Of a stretch of 64,000 nucleotides of DNA, positions 36,932-46,300 are shown in pieces. The position numbers and the translations under genes were made by a program. Below the pieces are notes generated by a model, which saw nothing but the letters and a program-made list of their open reading frames with translations, had not been told where the DNA came from and did not search any database. Source of the DNA: Pseudomonas sp. GM79 (lineage in GTDB: Bacteria > Pseudomonadota > Gammaproteobacteria > Pseudomonadales > Pseudomonadaceae); contig NZ_AKJE01000033.1 of the NCBI RefSeq assembly GCF_000282495.1, positions 1 through 64,000 on the forward strand. The letters are read 5' to 3'. Each line of letters starts with the position of its first letter. Within the stretch, counting starts at the first letter, position 1.

Positions 36932-37693
36932 TTAAAACGCCGTGACCCCACCATCCACCGCCAGCGAATGACCGGTGGTGAACGCCGCGCCGTCGCTGCA
37001 CAGGTACAGCACCGCGCTGGCAATTTCTTCGACCTTGCCGATACGCCCGACCGGGTGCATGGCATTGGCGAACTCGCCCTTCTTCGGGTCCGCTTCATAG
37101 GCTCGACGGAACATGTCGGTGTCGATCACCGCCGGGCACACGGCATTCACGCGAATCTTTTTCTTGGCGTATTCGATGGCCGCCGATTTGGTCAGGCCGA
37201 TCACCGCGTGCTTGGAGGCTGCGTAGATGCTCATCTTCGGCGCAGCGCCCAGGCCGGCGACCGAAGCGGTGTTGACGATCGCGCCACCGCCCTGGGCCAG
37301 CAGCAACGGCAACTGATACTTCATGCACAGCCAGACGCCTTTGACGTTGACGCCCATAATCGCGTCGAACTCATCGACTGTGCCGTCGGCCAGTTTGCCT
37401 TTCTCGATTTCGATGCCGGCGTTGTTGAAGGCATAGTCGAGACGACCGTAGGTATTTACCACCTCGTCCATCAGATTTTTTACATCGCTTTCCACCGTGA
37501 CGTTGCAGCGCACGAAGGTCGCTTCACCGCCGGCGGTGCGAATCAGCGCCACAGTGCCTTCACCACCGGCCGCGTCCAGATCGGCGACCACCACTTTCAA
37601 ACCTTCGGCGGCGAATGCCAAAGCGGTCGCGCGGCCAATACCGTTGGCCGCGCCTGTCACAACGGCAACCTGGCCAGAAAACGTCATGCTCAT
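36932..37693 (-). CDS. Short-chain dehydrogenase/reductase
   Basis: NAD(P)-dependent oxidoreductase of 253 residues. Cofactor motif TGAANGIGRATAL (residues 13-25), NNAG at about residue 90, catalytic Ser in NTASVAG and YAASK for the Tyr-Lys pair. The C-terminus GHSLAVDGGVTAF is the usual SDR end. AGGA precedes the ATG. The substrate is not apparent. It diverges from the MDR gene at 37930, with a 236-base gap. Confidence 0.93.
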   Translation of the reverse strand: MSMTFSGQVAVVTGAANGIGRATALAFAAEGLKVVVADLDAAGGEGTVALIRTAGGEATFVRCNVTVESDVKNLMDEVVNTYGRLDYAFNNAGIEIEKGKLADGTVDEFDAIMGVNVKGVWLCMKYQLPLLLAQGGGAIVNTASVAGLGAAPKMSIYAASKHAVIGLTKSAAIEYAKKKIRVNAVCPAVIDTDMFRRAYEADPKKGEFANAMHPVGRIGKVEEIASAVLYLCSDGAAFTTGHSLAVDGGVTAF

Positions 37694-37929
37694 TGTTATG
37701 TCCTCAGAAGGAAGAATGCAGGGGATCGCGTGTGGCCAGTCTAGTCACAGGGGTGTATGGCGCGGCAGCACTATCAGAAGGCCGGTTGGGCGCCCATGAG
37801 TTGCAGTGATAGAACCGCTGCCATGACTATCACTGCACTGGATCGATGTGCATTCGCAGCATCAGCCAACCTTGCAGCATGGCCAATGAAGGTCTATCAA
37901 CAAGACTTCATTCATCTTGAGTGCCTGTC

Positions 37930-38934
37930 ATGACTACCCAGACCAATCGCCAGTTCCTGCTCGCCAAACGTCCCGTGGGCGCGGCCACCCGCGAGACGTT
38001 CACCTATCAAGAAGTACCGGTCGGCGAACCGGCGGCGGGTCAGATTCTGGTCAAGAACGAATACCTGTCCCTGGACCCGGCCATGCGTGGCTGGATGAAT
38101 GAGGGCAAGTCCTACATCCCTCCGGTCGGCATTGGCGAAGTCATGCGTGCATTGGGCGTAGGCAAGGTCATCGCCTCGAACAATCCGGGTTTCGCCGTGG
38201 GGGACTACGTCAATGGCGCCCTTGGTGTGCAGGATTACTTCCTCGGCGAGCCGCGAGGTTTCTATAAAGTCGATCCGACACTGGCACCGCTGCCGCGCTA
38301 TTTATCCGCGCTGGGCATGACCGGGATGACCGCCTACTTCGCCCTGCTCGATGTCGGCGCGCCGAAAGCCGGCGACACCGTGGTGCTATCGGGCGCGGCC
38401 GGTGCGGTGGGCAGCATTGCCGGGCAGATTGCCAAGATCAAAGGCTGCCGGGTGGTCGGCATTGCCGGCGGCGCGGACAAGTGCAAGTTCCTGATCGATG
38501 AACTGGGTTTTGACGGCGCCATCGACTACAAAAACGAAGATGTACACGCGGGCCTCAAACGCGAGTGCCCGAAAGGCGTCGACGTGTATTTCGATAACGT
38601 CGGCGGCGATATTCTCGATGCCGTGCTGAATCGTCTGAACATGAAGGCGCGGGTGGTGATTTGCGGTGCCATCAGCCAGTACAACAACAAAGAAGCGGTC
38701 AAAGGCCCGGCCAACTACCTGTCGCTGCTGGTTAACCGCGCCCGGATGGAAGGCTTTGTGGTGATGGATTACGCCGCACAGTTCGGTGCTGCCGGGCAGG
38801 AAATGGCCGGCTGGATGGCCAAGGGGCAGCTCAAGAGCAAGGAAGATATCGTGGAAGGACTGGAAACATTCCCGGAGACGCTGATGAAATTGTTCAGCGG
38901 CGAGAATTTCGGGAAGTTGGTGTTGAAGGTTTAA
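37930..38934 (+). CDS. NADP-dependent MDR-family reductase
   Basis: Zinc-independent medium-chain reductase of 334 residues, of the leukotriene B4 dehydrogenase/CurA-like type acting on enones. Nucleotide motif GAAGAVGSIAGQIAK (about residue 153), substrate domain residues 1-130 (YLSLDPAMRGWMNEGKSY), and the family marker DVYFDNVGGDILD. I chose ATG 37930; GTG 37921 is in frame but has no better site. Confidence 0.92.
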   Translation: MTTQTNRQFLLAKRPVGAATRETFTYQEVPVGEPAAGQILVKNEYLSLDPAMRGWMNEGKSYIPPVGIGEVMRALGVGKVIASNNPGFAVGDYVNGALGVQDYFLGEPRGFYKVDPTLAPLPRYLSALGMTGMTAYFALLDVGAPKAGDTVVLSGAAGAVGSIAGQIAKIKGCRVVGIAGGADKCKFLIDELGFDGAIDYKNEDVHAGLKRECPKGVDVYFDNVGGDILDAVLNRLNMKARVVICGAISQYNNKEAVKGPANYLSLLVNRARMEGFVVMDYAAQFGAAGQEMAGWMAKGQLKSKEDIVEGLETFPETLMKLFSGENFGKLVLKV

Positions 38935-38961
38935 CCCATACCTGCAAACAACACGACCCCA

Positions 38962-39051
38962 TGTGGGAGCGGGCTTGCTCGCGAAGAGGGAGTGTCAGTC
39001 AACATCGATGTCGACTGACACTCCCTCTTCGCGAGCAAGCCCGCTCCCACA
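38962..39051. repeat. Inverted REP pair
   Basis: Same REP core as the neighbouring pairs, between the convergent MDR and pyrF genes; the loop carries a GTCAGTCAACATCGATGTCG dyad. Confidence 0.9.
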
Positions 39052-39070
39052 TTGGATCTTCGGTGTTTGA

Positions 39071-39769
39071 TCAGGCCAGTTCGGCGACCACGGCGGCCAA
39101 CGCCTTCGCCGGATCCGCCGCCTGGCTGATCGGACGGCCGATCACCAGGTAGTCGGAACCGGCCTCCAGCGCCTGACGCGGGGTCAGGATGCGGCGCTGA
39201 TCGTCCTGGGCGCTGCCCGCCGGACGAATCCCCGGGGTCACCAGTTGCAGCGACGGGTGCGCGGTTTTCAGTGCCCGGGCCTCCAGGGCCGAGCAGACCA
39301 GACCGTCCATCCCGGCCTTTTCCGCCAGCGCGGCCAGGCGCAGCACCTGCTCCTGCGGCTCGATGTCCAGACCGATACCCGCCAGGTCCTCACGCTCCAT
39401 GCTGGTCAGCACGGTCACGCCGATCAACAGCGGTTTCGGGCCGCTGCGCTGATCGAGCACTTCACGGCAGGCAGCCATCATGCGCAGACCACCGGAGCAG
39501 TGCACGTTGACCATCCACACGCCCATTTCCGCGGCGGCCTTGACGGCCATGGCGGTGGTGTTCGGAATGTCATGAAACTTGAGGTCCAGGAACACTTCGA
39601 AGCCTTTGTCGCGCAAAGTGCCGACGATTTCCGAGGCGCAACTGGTGAACAGTTCTTTACCGACTTTGACCCGGCACAGCTTCGGGTCCAGCTGATCGGC
39701 CAGCTTCAGTGCGGCGTCACGGGTAGGGAAATCCAGGGCGACGATGATAGGCGTCTGGCAGGCGGACAT
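39071..39769 (-). CDS. pyrF: Orotidine 5'-phosphate decarboxylase
   Basis: Last step of UMP synthesis (OMP to UMP plus CO2), cytoplasmic. At 232 residues it matches the family. The catalytic K-D pair lies in [12 protein letters not shown] (about residue 60), the phosphate-binding region in [16 protein letters not shown] (about 188) and VIGRPI near the end. ATG 39769 follows GAGAG; the 12 upstream codons have no support. It is monocistronic here, as in other pseudomonads. Confidence 0.97.
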   Translation of the reverse strand: MSACQTPIIVALDFPTRDAALKLADQLDPKLCRVKVGKELFTSCASEIVGTLRDKGFEVFLDLKFHDIPNTTAMAVKAAAEMGVWMVNVHCSGGLRMMAACREVLDQRSGPKPLLIGVTVLTSMEREDLAGIGLDIEPQEQVLRLAALAEKAGMDGLVCSALEARALKTAHPSLQLVTPGIRPAGSAQDDQRRILTPRQALEAGSDYLVIGRPISQAADPAKALAAVVAELA

Positions 39770-40013
39770 GAGTGGGCTCTCAGGCAAGTCGAAATCGGCG
39801 CGCATTGTAGCGGAACCAGCGCCGCTGCGGGACCCGATGATCGGTAATTCGTCGTCGCGGCTTAGACAAGACTAGCTCCTGCGGCAATTGTGTCGAATTC
39901 GGTACACACACGACACGCCCACAACACCCTTCAGCGCTACCCTCGGCAGCCGCAACAGGTCCTACAGCACTTCCCGCCTCACGGCCGGACGCCTATGCTG
40001 AAGCCACAACCTC

Positions 40014-40044
40014 GCAGCCTATCTTTGTGGTTGGCAGCCTATCT
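40014..40044 (+). promoter_or_regulatory. Direct repeat before the response regulator gene
   Basis: GCAGCCTATCT occurs at 40014-40024 and 40034-40044, 20 bases apart (about two helical turns). OmpR-type regulators bind direct repeats, so autoregulation is possible. It ends 5 bases before the ATG. Confidence 0.4.
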
Positions 40045-40049
40045 GGCAG

Positions 40050-40820
40050 ATGAACGCACGCATGCACAACTCCCCAGCACCTCTGAACGACGATCAAAAA
40101 GCGCCGGCCGACGATAAACGCTGGAGCATTCGCGCCCTGATCGTCGACGATGACGTCCCGATCCGTGAACTGATGATCGACTACCTGGCCCGGTTCAATA
40201 TCCACGCCAGCGGTGTCACCGATGGCGCCGCCATGCGTCAGGCGCTGCAAGCCGAGCATTTCGACGTGGTGGTGCTCGACCTGATGCTGCCCGGCGAAGA
40301 CGGTTTGTCGTTGTGCCGCTGGTTGCGCGCCGAATCGGACATCCCGATCCTGATGCTCACCGCCCGCTGCGAACCCACCGACCGGATCATCGGCCTGGAA
40401 CTGGGTGCCGACGACTACATGGCCAAGCCATTCGAGCCACGGGAACTGGTCGCACGGATTCAGACCATTCTGCGTCGGGTGCGCGACGACCGCACCGAAC
40501 AACGTGCGAATATTCGCTTCGACAACTGGCGCCTCAATAGCGTGCTGCGCCAGTTGATCGCCGCCGATGGCCTGGTGGTGCCGTTGTCCAACGCCGAATT
40601 CCGTTTGCTCTGGGTGTTCATCGAACGTCCGCGCCGGGTACTCAGCCGCGAACAACTGCTAGACGCCGCCCGTGGTCGCTCGATCGAAGCCTTTGATCGC
40701 AGCATCGATTTGCTCGTCTCGCGCCTGCGCCAGAAACTGGGTGATGACCCGAAAGCCCCACAGCTGATCAAGACCGTTCGCGGCGAGGGTTATCTGTTCG
40801 ACGCACGAGACATCGGCTGA
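40050..40820 (+). CDS. OmpR-family response regulator
   Basis: DNA-binding response regulator of 256 residues. The receiver domain has the acidic pair in LIVDDDVPIREL, the phospho-Asp in VVVLDLMLPGEDG and Lys in MAKPFEPREL. The C-terminal winged helix is at about residues 155-250 (FDRSIDLLVSRLRQKLGDDP). The start has no strong ribosome site; ATG 40062 is an alternative. Its stop overlaps the kinase start by 1 base (TGATG), so they form a pair. Confidence 0.94.
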   Translation: MNARMHNSPAPLNDDQKAPADDKRWSIRALIVDDDVPIRELMIDYLARFNIHASGVTDGAAMRQALQAEHFDVVVLDLMLPGEDGLSLCRWLRAESDIPILMLTARCEPTDRIIGLELGADDYMAKPFEPRELVARIQTILRRVRDDRTEQRANIRFDNWRLNSVLRQLIAADGLVVPLSNAEFRLLWVFIERPRRVLSREQLLDAARGRSIEAFDRSIDLLVSRLRQKLGDDPKAPQLIKTVRGEGYLFDARDIG

Positions 40821-41872
40821 TGCGTACGCGCTTCGATACGCTGTTCGGCCGCCTGTTTGGCGTGCTGCTGCTGGCGATCGTACTGGCGCACCTGTTGGCG
40901 TTCTTCTGGTTCAGGCATTACGGTCCACCGCCTCCCCCTCCTGCGCCGTCGGAATTTTCCGAGCGCTTTGACGGACAACGCCCACCACCAGATCCGCGCT
41001 TCGGCAACCGGCCGCCACGGCCGTGGTTCGGCGGGCCGCTGGTGCCGCTGACCTTTCAGTTTGTCTCGCTGATCATCGCCGCCTGGTACGGCGCCAAGCT
41101 GCTGACCCGCCCGATTCAACGCCTGAGCGACGCTGCCGAGCGCCTGAGTGAAAACCTCGATAGCCCACCGCTGGATGAGTCGGGCCCACGGGAAGCGCGG
41201 CAAGCGGCGCACACCTTCAACCTGATGCAGAAGCGCATTCTTGAACAGGTGCAGCAGCGCTCGCGGATGCTTGGCGCGGTGTCCCATGACCTGCGCACGC
41301 CGCTGTCACGGCTCAAGCTGCGGCTGGAGCAGATCGACGACGACAAGCTGCAAGGCCAGATGCGTCAGGACCTGAACGACATGATCAGCATGCTCGACTC
41401 CACTCTCACCTACCTGCACGAACAGCGCACCAGTGAGGCGCCACAATGGATGGACGTGCAGGCGCTGGTGGAATCCCTGAGCGAAAACGCCCAGGACCAG
41501 GGTTCCAATGTCCAGGCCAGCGGCCATTGCGCGCCGTTGCAGGTTCAGCCGATGGCCCTGCGCTCGTGTATCAATAACCTGCTGGATAACGCCCTGCGTT
41601 ATGCCGGGGACGCGCTGATCACGCTTGAGGACAGTCGCGAGGAACTGGTGATCCGGGTTATCGACCATGGCCCGGGTATCGCGGCGGATAAACGTGAAGC
41701 GGTGTTTGAGCCATTCTTTCGCCTGGAAGGTTCACGTAATCGCAACTCCGGCGGCGTCGGCCTGGGCATGACCATCGCAAGGGAAGCAGCGGAGCGGTTG
41801 GGTGGGCAGTTGAGTCTGGAAGAGACTTCCGGTGGTGGTTTAACCGCCGTCATTCGCCTGCCCCGCCTCTAA
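40820..41872 (+). CDS. Sensor histidine kinase with Pro-rich periplasmic loop
   Basis: Inner-membrane kinase of 350 residues partnering the adjacent regulator. TM1 is at residues 10-32, followed by a short sensor loop very rich in Pro (YGPPPPPPAPSE; QRPPPDPRFGNRPPRPW), TM2 at about 75-95 and HAMP. The H box is VSHDLRTPLSRLK (His about 158), N box SCINNLLDNALRYA, then DHGPGIAADKREAVFEPF and GVGLGMTIAREAA. The signal is unknown. The loop is too short for a folded domain. Confidence 0.94.
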   Translation: MRTRFDTLFGRLFGVLLLAIVLAHLLAFFWFRHYGPPPPPPAPSEFSERFDGQRPPPDPRFGNRPPRPWFGGPLVPLTFQFVSLIIAAWYGAKLLTRPIQRLSDAAERLSENLDSPPLDESGPREARQAAHTFNLMQKRILEQVQQRSRMLGAVSHDLRTPLSRLKLRLEQIDDDKLQGQMRQDLNDMISMLDSTLTYLHEQRTSEAPQWMDVQALVESLSENAQDQGSNVQASGHCAPLQVQPMALRSCINNLLDNALRYAGDALITLEDSREELVIRVIDHGPGIAADKREAVFEPFFRLEGSRNRNSGGVGLGMTIAREAAERLGGQLSLEETSGGGLTAVIRLPRL

Positions 41873-41889
41873 ATCACACACAAATCCAA

Positions 41890-41979
41890 TGTGGGAGCGG
41901 GCTTGCTCGCGAAAGCGGTGTGTCAGGTGACATCAATGTTGACTGTGCCGCCGTCTTCGCGAGCAAGCCCGCTCCCACA
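41890..41979. repeat. Inverted REP pair
   Basis: Opposed GGGAGCGGGCTTGCTCGCGA copies directly after the sensor kinase stop codon. Confidence 0.9.
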
Positions 41980-42109
41980 GGATCGTAGGCGGGCCTGATA
42001 TCTGTTTGTGTACCGGACGGTACAAACCCCACATACCCACGACAACTCACCCCTTGAGGCTGCATAAGCCGGTGCACTCACCGGCTTCCCATTCCAAGGA
42101 GTGAGCACA

Positions 42110-42958
42110 ATGATCGGCAGTGTCAGCAGCAACTACACGAGCTATACCAGCACCAGCAGCACCTCCACCAACAGCGCCCGCGGCCAGCAATTCCAGAAAG
42201 ATCTGCTCGCCAAACTCGACAGCAACAGCGACGGCGCGGTGGATCAGGACGAACTCAAGAGCGCTCTGACGCAGAAAACCGATGACGGTTTGCTGGTCAG
42301 CCTGAGCAAGAACTTCAGCGATCTGGACAGCGACGAAAGCGGTAGCCTGAGCAGTGAAGAGATGGCCGCGATGGCCCCTCCACCGCCACCGCATGATCAG
42401 GCACCGAGCACCGAACTGGCCGATGCGCTGATCAGCGCTCTGGACACTGACGGCGACGGCGCCATCAGCAGCGATGAACTCAGCAACGGCCTGACCAGTG
42501 CCGGCAGCACTGCCGACAGCACGGAAATCTTCTCGGCGCTGGACAAGAACGAAGACGGCACCGTCAGTCAGGACGAACTTGTCGCCAGCCTGACCCCTCC
42601 GCCTCCACCACCTCAGCAGGTGTCCAGCGAAGAGCTGTTCAGCCAGCTCGATACCGACAGCGACGGCAGTGTCACAGCCACCGAACTGAGCAGCGCCCTG
42701 GCCAGCGATAGCACCTCGTCGACCAGCACCGACACCAGTGCCGCACTGCTCAAGATCCTGGACAGCGACAGCAGCGGTGGCGTCAGCAGCGATGAACTGA
42801 AAACCGCCCTGCAAGCCGGCCGCGAGCAGAACACTGACAGCTCCACCAATCAGTTCAACGTGACCGAAGCCCTGAACAAAATGATCGCCAACCTGAGCAA
42901 GCAGTATTCGCTCGACAACGTGGCGACCGTGGGCAAATACCTGAACGAAGCGACCTGA
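42110..42958 (+). CDS. Six-EF-hand calcium-binding protein
   Basis: Protein of 282 residues with six EF-hand-type loops at about 37-48 (DSNSDGAVDQDE), 73-84, 112-123 (DTDGDGAISSDE), 145-156, 181-192 and 218-229, paired and separated by two Pro runs (PPPPP near 91, PPPPPP near 164). The N-terminus is Ser/Thr-rich with no signal peptide or membrane segment, so it may be cytoplasmic or leave by another route. ATG 42110 has AAGGAG 8 bases upstream. It converges on the calcium-dependent RTX adhesin gene. Confidence 0.9.
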   Translation: MIGSVSSNYTSYTSTSSTSTNSARGQQFQKDLLAKLDSNSDGAVDQDELKSALTQKTDDGLLVSLSKNFSDLDSDESGSLSSEEMAAMAPPPPPHDQAPSTELADALISALDTDGDGAISSDELSNGLTSAGSTADSTEIFSALDKNEDGTVSQDELVASLTPPPPPPQQVSSEELFSQLDTDSDGSVTATELSSALASDSTSSTSTDTSAALLKILDSDSSGGVSSDELKTALQAGREQNTDSSTNQFNVTEALNKMIANLSKQYSLDNVATVGKYLNEAT

Positions 42959-42966
42959 GTCAAAAG

Positions 42967-43051
42967 CTTCGCGGGCAAGCCTCGCTCCTACTGATGTGCA
43001 GGGCACTGATGCCACGTCCCCCCGTAGGAGCGAGGCTTGCCCGCGAAGAGG
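42967..43051. repeat. Inverted REP variant (GTAGGAGCGAGGCTTGCCCG)
   Basis: Second REP type: TAGGAGCGAGGCTTGCCCGC and its complement. It differs from the GGGAGCGGGCTTGCTCGCG type elsewhere in the window. Confidence 0.88.
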
Positions 43052-43071
43052 CCCTAAGCCCCAACAAAAAA

Positions 43072-43109
43072 CCAGGGCCGGATATCTGAATCCGGGCCTG
43101 GCTTTTTTG
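43072..43109 (+). terminator. Terminator after the EF-hand gene
   Basis: Stem CCAGGGCCGGAT/ATCCGGGCCTGG with a 6-base loop and CTTTTTT, downstream of the REP variant. Confidence 0.88.
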
Positions 43110-43139
43110 CTTCAGCGGCACAGGCTTGGTAGATCAACA

Positions 43140-43239
43140 GATCGCAGCCTTCGTCAGCTCCTGCGCGCGATTGTGCTCAACCGCGATAGGGCGGTGAACA
43201 CCGAATCCGTAGGAGCTGCCGAAGGCTGCGATCTTTTGA
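43140..43239. repeat. Inverted repeat of the GTAGGAGCTGCCGAAGGCTG type
   Basis: ATCGCAGCCTTCGTCAGCTC and a diverged complement, the third REP type in the window. It stands between the convergent EF-hand and adhesin genes; this 352-base gap holds only repeats and terminators. Confidence 0.85.
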
Positions 43240-43265
43240 CGTTCAAAACCCCAAACAACAAAAAG

Positions 43266-43295
43266 CCCGCCATTTCTTTCCAAAGAAATGGCGGG
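43266..43295 (-). terminator. Terminator of the adhesin gene
   Basis: A 14-bp stem (CCCGCCATTTCTTT and complement) with a 2-base tip; on the - strand it is followed by CTTTTTGTT, 16 bases after the adhesin stop. Confidence 0.92.
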
Positions 43296-43310
43296 TTTTG
43301 TACTTTCAGT

Positions 43311-46300
43311 TCACACCGTATCCACCTTCAACGAATGGTCATTGAGCATGCCGTTGATGATCGTCGCCGTATCCGCGCCGCCGGCAATCACCCCGCCCGC
43401 CCCGGGGGTGACGCCGTAGTGGCTGGCCAGGTTCACGCCGGCAAGGTCGATGGTCTGGTTCGGCGTAGCGCCGGCCATGGCGCTGACGTCGATGCTGGTG
43501 ATGACCGATGCGCCGCTGCCGCTGACAGTGAAGTGCAGGTAGTCATCCAGCGATGCCGCGGTGCCGTTTTCCCCTTGCAGCAGTTGCGACAGGTCGAGTT
43601 TGTCGGTGCCTGGGGTGAAGTCGGTGATGACGTCGTGGCCGCTGTTGCCTTTGAGCCACTGGAAGGTGTCGGCGCCGCTGCCGCCGGTGAGGGTGTTGTT
43701 GCCCAGGCCACCGATCAGGAAGTCATCGCCGCCCCCGCCGTTGAGCACATCGTTGCCCAGACCGCCGTTGATGATGTTGCTGTTGTTGTCGCCCATGAGG
43801 CTGTCGTTGAAGTTCGAGCCGGTGAGGTTTTCGATGCCGGTCAGGGTGTCGGTGCCGGCGCCAAGGGTGTCTTGCGCGGTGAGCTGACTCAGGTTGACGG
43901 TGACTCCGGCGGCGGCATGGGCGTAGCTCGCGGTGTCGTTGCCGGTGCCGCCATCGAGCAGGTCGTTGCCCGCTCCGCTGAACAGCAAGTCATTGCCGGC
44001 GCCACCGTGCAACTCGTTGTTGCCTGAACCTGCGGAGAGTACGTCGTTGCCGTCGCCGGCATTGATGACGTTGTTGCCGGTACCCGCCACCAGTACATCA
44101 TCGCCCGAAGTGCCGGTGAGGGTGTGGCCATCCTGATAACTGATGGTCACGCCCGCGCTATCGCTGCCGCCATGGTTGTCGTTGACGGTGTAGGTACCGT
44201 GAAAGTCCGGCGTGGTTTCGTAGGCTCCGGCGTAGTTGACGGTCATGGTCAGTTGGTAATTTTCCGACCCCTTCCCGCTGTTACCCGGACCACCATCGTC
44301 GATGTTGGTAATGTGGATCTGGTACGTGCCGTCTGCCGTAGCGGTGATGGTCTGGCCGTCAGCGATGGCAATGAAAGCGCCGCCGTTGACCGAGTACTCC
44401 ATGGTGACGTGGCCGGCCGCCAGGTTGTGGTCGAGGTTGAGGGTTTCACCCTGCTTGAGGTTGACGGTGATCTGGTCCTCGTCGTTGGTATTGTTGCTGC
44501 TGACCGCCCCCAATGCCCCGCTGACCACCAGCACCGCAGTCATGGCTGCCGTGTTGGCGACGAATGCGCTACGGGCGATGGTCACTGCCTGGTTATTTCC
44601 GGTGAAGCTGAAGTTCGAGTTGGTACCGGTGAAGTCCGCGCCCTTGGTCAGCCAACCGGTGTTGAAGGTGGTTGGCGATGCAGTGAGCGCATCGCCATCG
44701 GCATCGGTGTCGTTAGCCAGCAGCAGCTCTCCCGGCACCACAATGCTGCCCGACAGCACGTTGGTGATGACGTGGTCATCGACCGCCACTGGTGGCGTGT
44801 TCGGAATCACGTTGATCACCAGCGTGGAGCTGGCCAGATCGCCGTCATTGTCGCTGGCGGTGAAGCCAATGTTTTCGGTGATCACCGCCGCCGTGGTTTT
44901 CTGCGAGAGGTAGGTGTACTCGCCGGTATCGAGGTTCACCAGCAGCGTGCCACTGTTGTTGGTAGCGATGCTCAAGGTGTTATCGGCGGTGTTGAAGGTG
45001 CCGTGGTTGACGCCGCCGCTGAAGATCAGCGAACCCTGATTGCTGTTGCCTTTGGGGTCATAGGTATAAGTGGTGCCATCGACGGTGATGGTTTTGATGA
45101 AGCCGCCATCGGCGCCGAACGTACCGCCCTCGCCCTCGCCCAGCAGCAAGCCGGTGACCGGCGCGCCTTGCACGGTGCCCGAGAGTACCGAGTTGAGTTG
45201 ATTGAGGTCGGTCACTGCCACGGCATTGGTGTCGGTGTGCGTGCTGCCGTCATAGGCCACTGGATCGAGGCTGTCATTACTGACGCCGCTGCCCAGGCCG
45301 ATGGCGTAGTTTTTGATGCCATTGGCGTCGAGGAAGGCTTTGAGCGCGGCCTCGTCCGCGGTGCCGATGTCGCCTTCGTTGGGTTTGCCATCGGAGAAGA
45401 AGTAGCCGACGTTCTGCGCCCCGGTGAGTTTGCCCGAGGTATCGAACGCGGTTTGCATGGTCGCCACGGCCACGTCGTAGTTGGTCCCGCCACCCGCCGT
45501 CAACGTCGCGATGATCGACTTGGCCGTCGCCACATCGACCCACACCGAGGTCTGGTCCGTGGCGCTACTGCTGAAGGTGACGACCTGCACTTTCACATCG
45601 CCCAGATTGTCGTACTTGTCGAGCAGTGTGCTGATCGCCTGTTTGGCCAGCTCCAGTCGCGACAGGCCCGATACACCGGAGGGATCGTCCATGCTTCCGG
45701 ACACGTCGATCACCAGCAGCAGGTTGGAGTCGATCTGCACCGCGGGCACCGAACGGTCCGAGGCGACGGCGTTAGACGGCACGTCATCGACGATGCTGAC
45801 CACAAGGGTGCCGGTGGTGCTGTTGCCCACCGAATCGGTGGCGGTGTAGGTGAAGCTTTCGCTCAGGGTGTTCGCGCCGTCGTTGGCGTTGGGCGAAGTT
45901 TTCGGCGCCGAGGTCAGGGTGTAGGTGTAGCTGCCGTCGGGGTTGAGCAGGATCTGCCCGTAGGTTCCGGTGGCGCTGCCGACCAGGGTGTAGGTGATTG
46001 CGCCGGTGGCGCCGGTGACCGAACCGACCAATGTCCCCGAACCGGTTTCTCCCGTGTTGCCAGGCTCGCTGCCGATGACCGTACCCGCCGCCAGGTCCTG
46101 CCCGTTCTGGGTCAAATCCAGGGCTTTTTCGTAGACCGTCACGTCGGTATCGGTGGTCGTTACGAGGCAGTTGTTGTGGACGTCGATGGTCAGGATGGTG
46201 GTGCTTTCATCGCCATCGGCATCACGCACGGTATAGGTGAACACATCCGTGGCGCCCGCCTCGCCGACCGAGTTCGGATTGCTGTGGTACACGGCGTTGC

